Made by a program: the position numbers and the translations under genes. From Vreelandella neptunia (GTDB lineage Bacteria > Pseudomonadota > Gammaproteobacteria > Pseudomonadales > Halomonadaceae), in NCBI RefSeq assembly GCF_022489065.1, contig NZ_JAKVTW010000028.1:1-38052 (forward strand): 38,052 nt of DNA, written 5' to 3'. Every line of letters begins with the position of its first letter. Position 1 is the first letter of the stretch. The notes under the pieces were generated by a model. The model made no database searches and had not been told where the DNA came from. It was given only the letters and a program-made list of their open reading frames with translations. Shown piece by piece: positions 1 through 8,485 of the stretch.

Positions 1-2310
1 CAGCTCGCCACGCGATAGTGCTGAAAGCTTTTCTGAAAGGATGTGCTTTGTTAGCTTCCCAAATGTCTCCTGAATTCTTTGATGGAGACTGAGCAATTCC
101 TCGACCTCAGACTGGGTCTTGAGATCAAGCCCATCAAGCGCCTTAAACAGCTCTTTACGAGAGAGTGCTGGTAAATCGTAGAGATCCAAAGCCAATGACT
201 CGCATTTCTCCAACGTTAACAGCTCTGACACATCAATTTTGAGAGTATGTGCAGCTCCCTGGTTGCGCTCATGCAATTGATCAAGTGACTCTTGCCACTC
301 CCGAAGAACAGATACAACCTGTTCTGAGTCAAAAAGCTGAATTGCCGTACTCTCTACCCCAGACCAAGGATGATCATGAAGTTGGGCACTTTGCCCGACC
401 TGTTCTATCATTCCTCGATAAATCTGCTGGAACTCTTTAACTTGATCGACAAGCTGAAGCCGTTTCAATTCGGTGAGAGACGTCCCCGTCAGCCCAGCGA
501 TATGAATATCGGTTGGATTTATCTCTAACAGTTGACGATAACGAGCCGCACTACTAAAGATCTCGTGGATTGTTTTATCTGTATTAGCCCATGTTTCGTT
601 GATTTCTTGAGCATAGTGATTGAGTCGCTCTTTAAGCTCCTCATAACGCATTGTTTCTGCGTCAATATTTTGTGTTGAGCTCAAATGCTTCTGCTTCACT
701 ACACGAGCACTGATATCTTCAAGCACCTTGCGCTTTTGTGATTTATGGCTGTGTAGCTCAAGACAGAAATCACCTAATCCGGCCTTATCTAGCCTGGTTT
801 TAACTACGTCAAGAGCGGCCATTTTCTCCGCTACGAATAGAACTTTCTTGCCGTTTAACATAGCAGCAGCAATCAAGTTAGTTATCGTTTGTGATTTACC
901 AGTCCCTGGAGGCCCTTCAATAACGAGGTTCTGACCATTCACTGCATCAATAAGTGCACTATGCTGGGAGCTATCAGCATCATCGATTAGCGGGAACAAA
1001 TCATGTATTTGTTCAACCTCATCGATGGAATACTCCACAGTATTGCCTTCCCCCTCATCCGAGCCATTTTCCGAACTTTTGAAAAAGCGCTGCACAATTG
1101 AATGCTTAATCAGGTTTCGCTCGTCGAGAGGCCATCTCTTTGGATCTAAATCCAAATACATCAGCATCTTGCCAAAATTCAGCAGAGCAAGAGCGCCGTA
1201 ACGCCGGACGGTCCAATTTGGTTTTGTAATTCTAATTACTTCAGCAACATGATCGAGGTAGGTTTCAGGAGAGACATCTTCCTCAACTTCGGGTAACGCA
1301 AGACCGAAATCGACTGCCAGCTTTTCTTTTAGAGACAAGTTCGGAAGGATATCTTCACCGGTGTAACTCAAGGTGTACTGATAGGTTCCACTATTGTGGT
1401 CTAGCTTCCCGCGGCTCAAATGTACCGGAACTGTAAAAAGCGGAGCCAATCTTGTTTTTGAGCCGCTGTCATTTTCTGCCCATTCCAGAAAACCAAGCGA
1501 CAAATAGAGGATGCTTGAACCCATTTCCTCTATCGCGGTTTGAGCTTTGCTACGTATTGCACGTAATCTAGATTCCATTTCTGGTGGGTAGAGCAGAACC
1601 TGAATCGCATCATCCCGATGCTTTTCACCACCTTGAGCCTCATCATCTCTCGGCAACTCATAATTAATATCAAAACCGAGGACCTTTGCCCACTCCTTCG
1701 CATCAGGGTTAGCTTTTAACTGGCGGTCTTTGCCATTTTCTTCATCTACTTCAAGGTAACCATGCTCAATTAACTCCTCCCGGGTAGGAGGCGGAACAGA
1801 CCTGAACGTAAGCTCACGCTCAGAAAGAAGCACTTCGCACAGTTGGTTTGGAACTTCATCTATAATCCGCAGGGCTGCAGCTTTCTGTTGAATAGGGAAA
1901 TTCAACAATCTGTTTCGAGCCGTGAGATCTAATAGCTTTTTGCGCATCAGTTCCAGCGACTCAAGCACGAAAGGGTCTGACGAGTTTAGGAAGTTATCCG
2001 CTGCTTGCTGGTCTTGTTCATTAGACATGGTTCGGCTCGATTCCTTTGTTTTAGCATACCTATAAGCCATTGATTCGTTGTGCTTATTTTCGTCTTCTTG
2101 TAGCTGAGGCTCTTCATGGGAATCGTCTAATTGCTGACCAGGCAGCTCTAGCAGTTGTTCAACTCGGCGCTTGAGCTGTCTCGCTGCACTTGTTTTTCGA
2201 AAGTTCAGCTCGAAGAGGACTGCTTCTAACAGGTTTTTATCCTGCGTGTTGCCGTTAACGATCTTGCTCAGCCGGCTGGTTTCTAACGCAAGGTAAGGTC
2301 GCCGTTCCAT
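1..2310 (-). CDS. DUF4011-type superfamily 1 helicase, N-terminal part (runs off the window)
   Basis: The minus strand is open for 770 codons from an ATG at 2310 to the window edge, so the C-terminal part is missing. An in-frame TAG lies just upstream, and an alternative ATG is at 2319. Residues about 120-135 read LLDLTARNRLLNF, the signature of DUF4011 at the front of large SF1 helicases. A P-loop, GPPGTGKSQTITNLIAAA, sits near residues 464-481 and is followed by GKKVLFVAEKMAALDVV, the typical second strand of this family. After it comes a long charged helical insertion. Full-length relatives usually exceed 1,400 residues and often end in DUF3320 or a Vsr/DUF559-like nuclease domain, which cannot be seen here. 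Such proteins are frequent in phage-defence islands, which fits the RM locus next door. The first 100 residues are polar and not recognised. The family call is firm; a defence role is inferred. Confidence 0.85.
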   Translation of the reverse strand, partial: MERRPYLALETSRLSKIVNGNTQDKNLLEAVLFELNFRKTSAARQLKRRVEQLLELPGQQLDDSHEEPQLQEDENKHNESMAYRYAKTKESSRTMSNEQDQQAADNFLNSSDPFVLESLELMRKKLLDLTARNRLLNFPIQQKAAALRIIDEVPNQLCEVLLSERELTFRSVPPPTREELIEHGYLEVDEENGKDRQLKANPDAKEWAKVLGFDINYELPRDDEAQGGEKHRDDAIQVLLYPPEMESRLRAIRSKAQTAIEEMGSSILYLSLGFLEWAENDSGSKTRLAPLFTVPVHLSRGKLDHNSGTYQYTLSYTGEDILPNLSLKEKLAVDFGLALPEVEEDVSPETYLDHVAEVIRITKPNWTVRRYGALALLNFGKMLMYLDLDPKRWPLDERNLIKHSIVQRFFKSSENGSDEGEGNTVEYSIDEVEQIHDLFPLIDDADSSQHSALIDAVNGQNLVIEGPPGTGKSQTITNLIAAAMLNGKKVLFVAEKMAALDVVKTRLDKAGLGDFCLELHSHKSQKRKVLEDISARVVKQKHLSSTQNIDAETMRYEELKERLNHYAQEINETWANTDKTIHEIFSSAARYRQLLEINPTDIHIAGLTGTSLTELKRLQLVDQVKEFQQIYRGMIEQVGQSAQLHDHPWSGVESTAIQLFDSEQVVSVLREWQESLDQLHERNQGAAHTLKIDVSELLTLEKCESLALDLYDLPALSRKELFKALDGLDLKTQSEVEELLSLHQRIQETFGKLTKHILSEKLSALSRGEL

Positions 2311-2533
2311 CGTCCCCATGCTCCTGCCCAGAATAAATAGCTAGTTTGCCACCGAAGTATCATTATTTACTACCGATTAGTAGAGACAAGACTATCAGAG
2401 GCAGTCGCCAACCTATCAAAAAGTTTGTGGGCTCAAACTTTGTTTCCTTTCGAATTCATCCCACAGCACCATTTTGTGTAACAACGTCGGGACCAACCCA
2501 TAAAATCTCATTTTGGATTTAGTCCCAGCAGCA

Positions 2534-2880
2534 TTAGACGCGTACCTTTATAAATTCTCCCCACTGCGTGGCATAACGTGGCTTCCGACGCTCACCACGT
2601 AACACCCAGGCATTACCTTTGGTGTGGCACGCCTCAAACATGAGGGTTATCGTCTTGAAATGAGTGTTGCTGGCTTTGAGATAAGCGTACTGGCCAAATC
2701 AATCCTGCTTTTTCAGCGTCAGTTCGCCCTCGACACAGAAGACAATAGTTCGGCTGGGAAGCGCTTCATCACGTAGTGGTGTAAATCCAGTTCAATATAC
2801 AGGAGATCATCAGCAGAACAGTGGGAACCAGTAAGCACTGCCCGCCATAAAGCGGTATTAGAAAGGAAGACACGGCTACA
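2534..2880 (-). pseudogene. Decayed unidentified protein gene (frameshift plus in-frame stop)
   Basis: No intact ORF exists here, but the minus strand carries protein-like sequence split over two frames. One frame begins at about 2880 and reads SNTALWRAVLTGSHC, then DDLLYIELDLHHYVMKRFP. Near 2765 the sense switches to the next frame, which reads RTIVFCVEGELTLKKQD, a TGA, then FGQYAYLKASNTHFKTITL and WVLRGERRKPRYATQWGEF. It ends at a TAA at 2534-2536. Continuity across the shift and the stop suggests one gene of about 115 codons with two disabling mutations. The family was not recognised. It lies between the helicase and the exonuclease, in keeping with island decay. Chance open frames are the alternative, but the amino acid composition looks genuinely coding. 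Confidence 0.5.
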
Positions 2881-2986
2881 TCATTCAGTCCCAACACGGA
2901 TGCGGCGAGTGACAGACTGGAGACATTTAAAATCTATAAAACAGCACAAAGGAATCTGGAGTAGAACACAAGCTGTGGCACTTGCA

Positions 2987-3502
2987 TTAGCGAATGCCAT
3001 AATTCGTGTAACTCGCAACGGTTGCTTTAGCGTAACGCTCAGCATCAGCCTGCGCCCGATGTAGTACCGGCAAACTTTTGAGCATCTGTCGTAGCGATAG
3101 CATATGCTCATTACTCAGCATTTTATGCAGCTGATAAAAATCGGATACCCGAAAGGAAGGTTCTAACTTTGCGGCATCAAAGAGCCTGCTAATCCAGACA
3201 AGATCTGAATCCAAAGCATCACAATACACCGTTTCGAAGCCGAGCATGTCATTCAGCTTTTTAGCGGCATCGACGACATGTAACCCTCGCTCGAACAATT
3301 CATCACGAGCGATCCCGTGTATAGACGCTGCAACTGGATCCCAATGCGACCACTCATCACGGGGGCAAATAAGAAAGCCTTCACCATTACCCAGTGTGTC
3401 GGCCCACCCAAGCTCTATTGGGTAACTATCGGGCCCAAGCCCTGACGCCTCGATATCAATAAACGTAATAAGAGGAAGATCACTTGCCGGTAAAATAGCC
3501 AC
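2987..3502 (-). CDS. DEDDh-family 3'-5' exonuclease (DnaQ/RNase T fold)
   Basis: This 171-residue protein has the three Exo motifs of the DEDDh superfamily. Exo I is FIDIEASGLG (residues about 14-23, Asp and Glu metal ligands). The second acidic region is YCDALDSDLVWISRLF (about 93-108). Exo III is HRAQADAERYAKA (about 148-160, catalytic His with Asp five residues later). The start appears to be GTG at 3502, because Exo I begins only 13 residues later and no better start is visible. The protein is a stand-alone nuclease domain. It should remove nucleotides from 3' ends of DNA or RNA using two metal ions. The substrate is unknown. It sits between the helicase and the RM locus, so a defence or repair role is possible but not shown. 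Confidence 0.8.
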   Translation of the reverse strand: MAILPASDLPLITFIDIEASGLGPDSYPIELGWADTLGNGEGFLICPRDEWSHWDPVAASIHGIARDELFERGLHVVDAAKKLNDMLGFETVYCDALDSDLVWISRLFDAAKLEPSFRVSDFYQLHKMLSNEHMLSLRQMLKSLPVLHRAQADAERYAKATVASYTNYGIR

Positions 3503-3837
3503 CTGAATGCTACACTCCGTTTCTTGTTACGGGCTGTTTTATGACCGTTCTTAGCGGCAAATTCATAGCAACCCCCACCCTGTGCGATAAGGCACTTAGC
3601 GCTTTAACCTGCTCTGAAAAGCATATTCAATCAAGCACTTCGTGCAAATAATTATCAAAATAACATTTAGCTCAAATACTCATTAACTCACTGTCAGAGT
3701 CAGACTGCAGGCTTTATCGAAGCCCAAGCATAAAATTAAATACAACAGTTAATAGGAAGATTTAAACTTCATTATAAACAAGAAATCAACTGATCTTATC
3801 TTGGCTATATTGATATAGCATAAACACACAACGTCAG
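3503..3837. other. Intergenic stretch, AT-rich, no feature recognised
   Basis: About 335 bases between the exonuclease start and the small membrane ORF. The sequence is AT-rich, especially 3650-3837. I see no tRNA, no clear hairpin terminator and no coding frame. It probably holds the exonuclease promoter. Confidence 0.5.
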
Positions 3838-3951
3838 TTATTTTTTTTCATTTTTTCGACACCGAATAACATACGCCGCTGCAATTAGCGTCCCAAACAT
3901 AATTATCAAAATAGGTGAGACGCCAATTAAAAACTGTGAAAAATGACTCAT
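3838..3951 (-). CDS. Possible 37-residue single-span membrane protein
   Basis: The short minus-strand ORF can start at an ATG at 3951, preceded by a GGGAG ribosome-binding sequence about 10 bases upstream. The product begins MSHFSQFLIGVSP and has one hydrophobic span (about residues 7-29, rich in Leu, Ile and Ala). It ends in a basic tail, RCRKNEKK, as expected of a small inner-membrane protein with a cytoplasmic C terminus. A longer frame to 4041 exists, but its extra N-terminal part looks non-coding. No family is recognised. Small single-span proteins are common in defence loci and as type I toxins, but with no visible antisense RNA or partner this is only a candidate. Confidence 0.3.
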   Translation of the reverse strand: MSHFSQFLIGVSPILIIMFGTLIAAAYVIRCRKNEKK

Positions 3952-4141
3952 AGCTTTCAATCTCCCGAAAGTGAACGGTTTAATAGCACTATAGTAAAAA
4001 TCACCTCCCTTCACTAGTTCAGTAGAAGCTTTTCGAATCACTCATTCCTATGCTGTCGGGTTCAGACTGCCACGTCGCGACTGTGCTAGACGATGTTGGG
4101 CCAAGCATGAACCTGGTCTTGGAGCGTAGCTCCAGCGCCGT

Positions 4142-5419
4142 TTAAGCAACGCTGGCTTCGAGGAGTGTTTTAGCTTCTCTAATCAGGCTCACTTGGTGAT
4201 CCACCATATTGCTGATGATCGTCTGCCGCTTATGCTCATCCATCAAGTCGAGAACCGACCCGGTGAATTTGTGGAAGTTAAGAATAATCGGCTCCTGACT
4301 GGGAGCTGGGTTGTGGTAGTAGCAAACTAGCCAATCCAGATCTTTATCAGCAACCGCATTACCATTGTTTAGCTTTTCCCTTAGTTGGTCTCGCACGTCC
4401 TGCTGTGAAACCGGCAAGCCTGATTCGCTATCGATACGAAGGCCATAGTGGATGGCGTTGTAGAGGTTCACGTATAGGCAGAGTTTTTTTCCGCTCAAAT
4501 CACCCACCGTGTGCTTGATACCTACGTGCTTTCCACCCCGCTTAACGTCAAAGTAGCTATGAGATATTTCACTTAAATTTTTCCCTCCATAAACGGAAGG
4601 CGATACACCAAACGCGACAGTCATCGCATTCGACAATTCCTCCCAGAACCGGAGCATTACAGATGCTTTTGCCCTGGGTAGCGCTTTTTCTACCGCCAGG
4701 GCCGTTTCCAGGTCATAACGGTTATTGGCCAGTTTGTCGGCGATAAGCGCTGTCATAGAGGTTCCGGCTCCGGTGAGGTTATCGAGCAGACGCTTGTACT
4801 GAATAAGCGCGTGGGACAATTCCGGTTTGTGTTTGCTGAGGTTTCCGCAGGTGTCGATCCACTGGCGGATATCTTTCTCAAAAGAGAGGCAATATACATT
4901 CTTTTGCTCAAGGTCTTTAAGGCTGTAGGCAGAAGGTGCCTTGCCATCCAGTGTGAGATAAACCAGTACCGCCTTTTTCCGGTTGTTGGCTCGGTGTTTG
5001 AGCGCAGTATAATAGTCATGCAACTGCGCCTTCTGGTCACCAGCATCAATTTTCACTTCAATGCCGATTATCAGGTCTGGCGACTCCACTACGATATCCA
5101 CACGCCGCTGATCTTCGGTGGCCAGTTCTCTTGTTACATTGACGCGCCCACTTACATCGAGTGAAAGGCCCAGAACGTCGTTAACAAAGGCATTTAGAAA
5201 TCGATAGCCTTCACCATGCCGACCGGCGGGATTAAGCAACTCCGAGAGGTATCGGGAGTGGGTGCGGTTTTCATCGCGTTGAAGGCCAAGGATGGCGAAG
5301 ATATTGAAGCGCTCGCCGTGGCGATTGGCATTTTCTCTGCAAGTCTCGACCAGTTCAGCCAGGTGGCGAAACCTGTCCGTAAAGTCGATTTCGTTTTGCG
5401 AGGCAGCAAGATGAGTCAT
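4142..5419 (-). CDS. PD-(D/E)XK nuclease family protein (PDDEXK_4 type)
   Basis: This 425-residue protein starts with ATG at 5419, behind a GGAA-type ribosome-binding sequence. Near residues 50-60 it has THSRYLSELLNP, typical of the PDDEXK_4 (PF14281) family. The nuclease core follows at about residues 105-135: RRVDIVVES gives the metal-binding Asp, and IIGIEVKIDAGDQKAQL gives the E-x-K plus Gln. The C-terminal 200 residues are likely a recognition or structural domain. The gene lies 55 bases downstream of hsdS on the same strand and is probably the last gene of the RM operon. The fold predicts metal-dependent DNA cleavage. Why a type I system that already has HsdR carries it is unclear; it may be an additional effector or a separate defence gene read from the same transcript. 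Confidence 0.8.
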   Translation of the reverse strand: MTHLAASQNEIDFTDRFRHLAELVETCRENANRHGERFNIFAILGLQRDENRTHSRYLSELLNPAGRHGEGYRFLNAFVNDVLGLSLDVSGRVNVTRELATEDQRRVDIVVESPDLIIGIEVKIDAGDQKAQLHDYYTALKHRANNRKKAVLVYLTLDGKAPSAYSLKDLEQKNVYCLSFEKDIRQWIDTCGNLSKHKPELSHALIQYKRLLDNLTGAGTSMTALIADKLANNRYDLETALAVEKALPRAKASVMLRFWEELSNAMTVAFGVSPSVYGGKNLSEISHSYFDVKRGGKHVGIKHTVGDLSGKKLCLYVNLYNAIHYGLRIDSESGLPVSQQDVRDQLREKLNNGNAVADKDLDWLVCYYHNPAPSQEPIILNFHKFTGSVLDLMDEHKRQTIISNMVDHQVSLIREAKTLLEASVA

Positions 5420-5474
5420 TCAGCGTTTCCTTACGATTGTTTGTTTTCCGCAATAGACTCACCGCGTGGACACA

Positions 5475-6848
5475 TCACGCTGTTGTCTGCTTGTGGGTTT
5501 TCTTTGCAGGTTTTGCTGCCGCTCGCTCAGTTTTGATTCTCTCCAGCAATGCCTCGGCGCTGTTCTCCCCGCTGATCAGCTCCGGGTTGTTCTTGCGCCA
5601 TTGCTCGGTAAGCTCACCGCGAAAGGCTTTGGCCAGAATCGACTGGGTGAGGTTATTGACGCGGACCAGGGCACTGTTGACCTGTTGTTCGATCCGGTCG
5701 GCGTGGGCGAAGAGTTGGTCTACTCGGCGGACGATTTCGGTTTGTTCTTCCACGGTTGGAAATGGTAGGCGGAGTTCGTTCAGCACTTTCAAGTTAATAT
5801 TCTTCTGAGCGGTGGCCGGAGCAAAAGATTCAAGATCCTGTTTGTTTACGTCGATTAGGTACTTAACGAAATAGGCAAGTGCTTCGGAATCCTTTGGTGT
5901 GAACCCGACAACGCTATCCGGAAAGCACGCATCGATTCCAAGAACCGCAGTATCGGCGATATTGGCCGCGATAGTTATGCACAGAGTTCCCGCAGGGAAC
6001 AGACGACTCTGTTCAAGGCCGAATGCACTATAGAACCGTGTAGCTGAGGTGATTTCGCCAGTGGCGTTTGCCACCTCTCCGGTTTGAATGAAGGGGTACT
6101 CTTCGCCGAATAGTCTGGGATCATTCCTTGGACGATGTTTGGACTTGCCTCTGGCTAGCTGGCCGACCTCGCAAAGATGTTTAAAGGACCAAGAATCCGG
6201 ATACCCTTCATCGTTGTATGTAGAGTTGTTTCGCCACTCCTCCGTCAACCGCCCACTTACTGCCGCAGCCAGCACGGACTGGCGGAAGCGTTTGAGGATT
6301 TGTGGGATGCGTTCGAGGCGGGCTTTAGTGTTTCCCACCTGGGCGAGCAGGGTGTCGAGTTTGTCGGCGATGACTTTTTGTTCGGCGAGGGGTGGAAGTG
6401 CAAACTCCAACCCTTTAAGGGCTTCGAGACGTATCCCTTTTACGGTTGTACCGGTGCCCATTTGCTCAATCTGTCGCGCGACAGAGCGATACCAATAAAC
6501 AAGATAATCTCGATGAATTTTAGTCGGCAGAAAGAGGGCTTTGAGATCTTGGTTTATTGCGGACTCAAAGTCCGCAATGACGATCTTCCCCAAGCTCATT
6601 CGTGTCGCAATAATCGGGGTGCCAGCGGGGATGACATTAGTGCTGCTATTATCCACAGCCGCCTGTGAAATATGGTCGGTAGTATCATGGAGGACATGCT
6701 TGTTCATGTCCTTGACGCTCATCCAAGGTATTTCACCCTGATAATACTCAGGCTTCGACTTACTCGGTGTCCCGCCGCCGACGACTCGCAGAATTACGTC
6801 GTCTAGCGGCACAGTGAGCCATTGCTTGGGAATAACAAGAGCGGTCAT
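5475..6848 (-). CDS. hsdS: Type I restriction-modification specificity subunit HsdS
   Basis: This 457-residue HsdS has the usual two-fold layout. The first target-recognition domain (about residues 1-150) includes GGGTPSKSKPEYYQGEIPWM and TTVKGIRLEALKGL. A conserved helical spacer follows, with PPLAEQKVIADKLDTLLAQV. The second recognition domain (about 215-375) precedes a second helical repeat, TEIVRRVDQLFAHADRIEQQ, and AKAFRGELTEQWRKN. HsdS reads a bipartite DNA sequence and holds the HsdM and HsdR subunits in the complex. The start overlaps the hsdM stop by four bases, implying translational coupling. The two recognition domains differ, so the target should be asymmetric. The target sequence cannot be predicted from what is visible. 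Confidence 0.95.
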   Translation of the reverse strand: MTALVIPKQWLTVPLDDVILRVVGGGTPSKSKPEYYQGEIPWMSVKDMNKHVLHDTTDHISQAAVDNSSTNVIPAGTPIIATRMSLGKIVIADFESAINQDLKALFLPTKIHRDYLVYWYRSVARQIEQMGTGTTVKGIRLEALKGLEFALPPLAEQKVIADKLDTLLAQVGNTKARLERIPQILKRFRQSVLAAAVSGRLTEEWRNNSTYNDEGYPDSWSFKHLCEVGQLARGKSKHRPRNDPRLFGEEYPFIQTGEVANATGEITSATRFYSAFGLEQSRLFPAGTLCITIAANIADTAVLGIDACFPDSVVGFTPKDSEALAYFVKYLIDVNKQDLESFAPATAQKNINLKVLNELRLPFPTVEEQTEIVRRVDQLFAHADRIEQQVNSALVRVNNLTQSILAKAFRGELTEQWRKNNPELISGENSAEALLERIKTERAAAKPAKKTHKQTTA

Positions 6849-8467
6849 TGCTTAACACCGCCCGTCACTTCATTCAAAAGCACCTTCGCCCCATCAACCT
6901 CTTCTTCTGCCCCCAATTCCCGAATCAGCGCATCCAGCTCGCTTAGCGCCTGCACCAGCTCCCCCATCGCCTCCCCCGCCAACACACTAGGCTCCGGCAG
7001 ATTGGCGGCATCCACACTGTCGCTGTCCTTCAGCCAGGCAATATCCAGCGAGTCACCTTTGTGCTCGGCAATCCACTGGCGGCTGAAGTGGCGCCAGCGG
7101 CTATGGGCCAAACGGGGATCGACACCTTCATTTTCATCGCTGTGCTCAGGCAGTTCGATCTTATCGGAATGAAAACTGTATTCGCCCTCTTCCCTCGTGC
7201 TGTGGCCGTTGGGGTCTTCGCCATACACGGTTTCAAACGGCTTAAGGTGTTGGTCGCCAAAAGGCGTGCGTTTGCCGAAGTTGCTCATGTTGGTGCGCAG
7301 GTCGTAGACCCAAACGTTTTTCGTGCAGTTTTCTTCCTGGTACTTGTCTGCCGCGCTGCCTTTGGTGAAGAACAGTACGTTGGTTTTCACGCCCTGGGCG
7401 TAGAAGATGCCAGTGGGCAGGCGCAGGATGGTGTGCAGGTTGCACTTGTTCATTAAATCCCGGCGCACGTCGGTACCCACACCCGCTTCAAACAGCACGT
7501 TATCCGGCAGTACTACAGCGGCGCGGCCACCAGGTTTTAGGTTGCGGTAGATGTGCTGCAGGAAGGCCAGCTGTTTGTTACTGGTTTTATAGGTCAGGTC
7601 GTCGCGGGTGATGCTGGCGTCGCCGCCCTTGCTGGTACCAAAGGGCGGGTTTGCGAGGATCATGTTGGCTTTTTCCAACCCCGCGCCAGCTTGGCCCAAG
7701 GCGTTGCCCAGGTGGACCACACCCTCATCGTCTCCTTCCATGCCGTGGAGAAGGCAGTTCATTAACGCCAGGCGTCGAGTGCCGGGCACCAGCTCAATAC
7801 CCACGAAAGCATGGTTCGCCTGAAAGGCTTTCTCATGTGCTGTTAGGTCGTAAAGGTCGTCTGTTTGGCTTTTGATGTATTCATGGGCAGAAATCAGGAA
7901 GCCTGCGGTACCTGCGGCCGGGTCTTGTATGTGTTCACCGACCTGTGGCTTCAGGCAGCGCACCATGGTGTTGATCAGTGCGCGGGGTGTGAAGTACTGG
8001 CCGGCGCCAGATTTAGTCTCGTTGGCGTTCTTTTCCAGCAGGCCTTCGTAAAGGTCCCCCAGCCCGTCCTTCTGGGCGCTGAACCAGTCTATCTGATCCA
8101 GAGTTTTGATCATCTGCTCCAAGTGGCGCGGCTCCCGCAGGCGGGTCTGGGCATCAGCGTAGATCGCGCTAATCAACGGGTCGTCGTGCACCAGGGTTCC
8201 GTCGCTATCGCGACCGGTAGAGAGGCTGAGCAGGATGCGTTTGTAGTCGTTCAAAAGGTTGATGCCGGATTTACCGTTGATGTCAGACCAGCGGCAGCCT
8301 TCGGGCAGTGGGTGCTTCTTGAGGGTGCCCGCTTCGGTGTTCTCGTGAACCATTTTGATGAACAGCAGCAATACCAACTCGGTGACGTAGTCAGAGTAGT
8401 TGATGCCGTCGTCGCGCAGCACGTCGCAAAGGTTCCAGAGCTTCTGGACGATGTCGTTATTGGTCAT
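6845..8467 (-). CDS. hsdM: Type I restriction-modification DNA methyltransferase subunit HsdM
   Basis: This N6-adenine methyltransferase is about 540 residues long. The N-terminal helical HsdM_N domain spans about residues 1-130. The sequence GQYFTPRALI is followed by motif I, DPAAGTAGFL (near residue 185), which binds S-adenosylmethionine. Motif IV, NPPFG, lies near residue 275 and is the catalytic adenine-binding motif. I chose ATG at 8467 (MTNNDIVQKL) over the TTG at 8479 because it has a GGAAA ribosome-binding sequence at good distance. HsdM with HsdS methylates host DNA and is also needed for HsdR cleavage. It begins 18 bases after fic ends and overlaps hsdS by four bases, so the three genes are one transcription unit. 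Confidence 0.95.
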   Translation of the reverse strand: MTNNDIVQKLWNLCDVLRDDGINYSDYVTELVLLLFIKMVHENTEAGTLKKHPLPEGCRWSDINGKSGINLLNDYKRILLSLSTGRDSDGTLVHDDPLISAIYADAQTRLREPRHLEQMIKTLDQIDWFSAQKDGLGDLYEGLLEKNANETKSGAGQYFTPRALINTMVRCLKPQVGEHIQDPAAGTAGFLISAHEYIKSQTDDLYDLTAHEKAFQANHAFVGIELVPGTRRLALMNCLLHGMEGDDEGVVHLGNALGQAGAGLEKANMILANPPFGTSKGGDASITRDDLTYKTSNKQLAFLQHIYRNLKPGGRAAVVLPDNVLFEAGVGTDVRRDLMNKCNLHTILRLPTGIFYAQGVKTNVLFFTKGSAADKYQEENCTKNVWVYDLRTNMSNFGKRTPFGDQHLKPFETVYGEDPNGHSTREEGEYSFHSDKIELPEHSDENEGVDPRLAHSRWRHFSRQWIAEHKGDSLDIAWLKDSDSVDAANLPEPSVLAGEAMGELVQALSELDALIRELGAEEEVDGAKVLLNEVTGGVKQ

Positions 8468-8485
8468 AAATGTTTCCAAATAGTG

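Noticed and set aside
2881..3111. 76-codon minus-strand frame overlapping the exonuclease
   Set aside because: Overlaps the exonuclease in another frame and has an unlikely Cys/Arg-rich composition.
4142..5419. Possibility that the PDDEXK gene is a second HsdR or McrBC-type subunit
   Set aside because: It has no helicase or AAA+ motifs; only the nuclease core is present.
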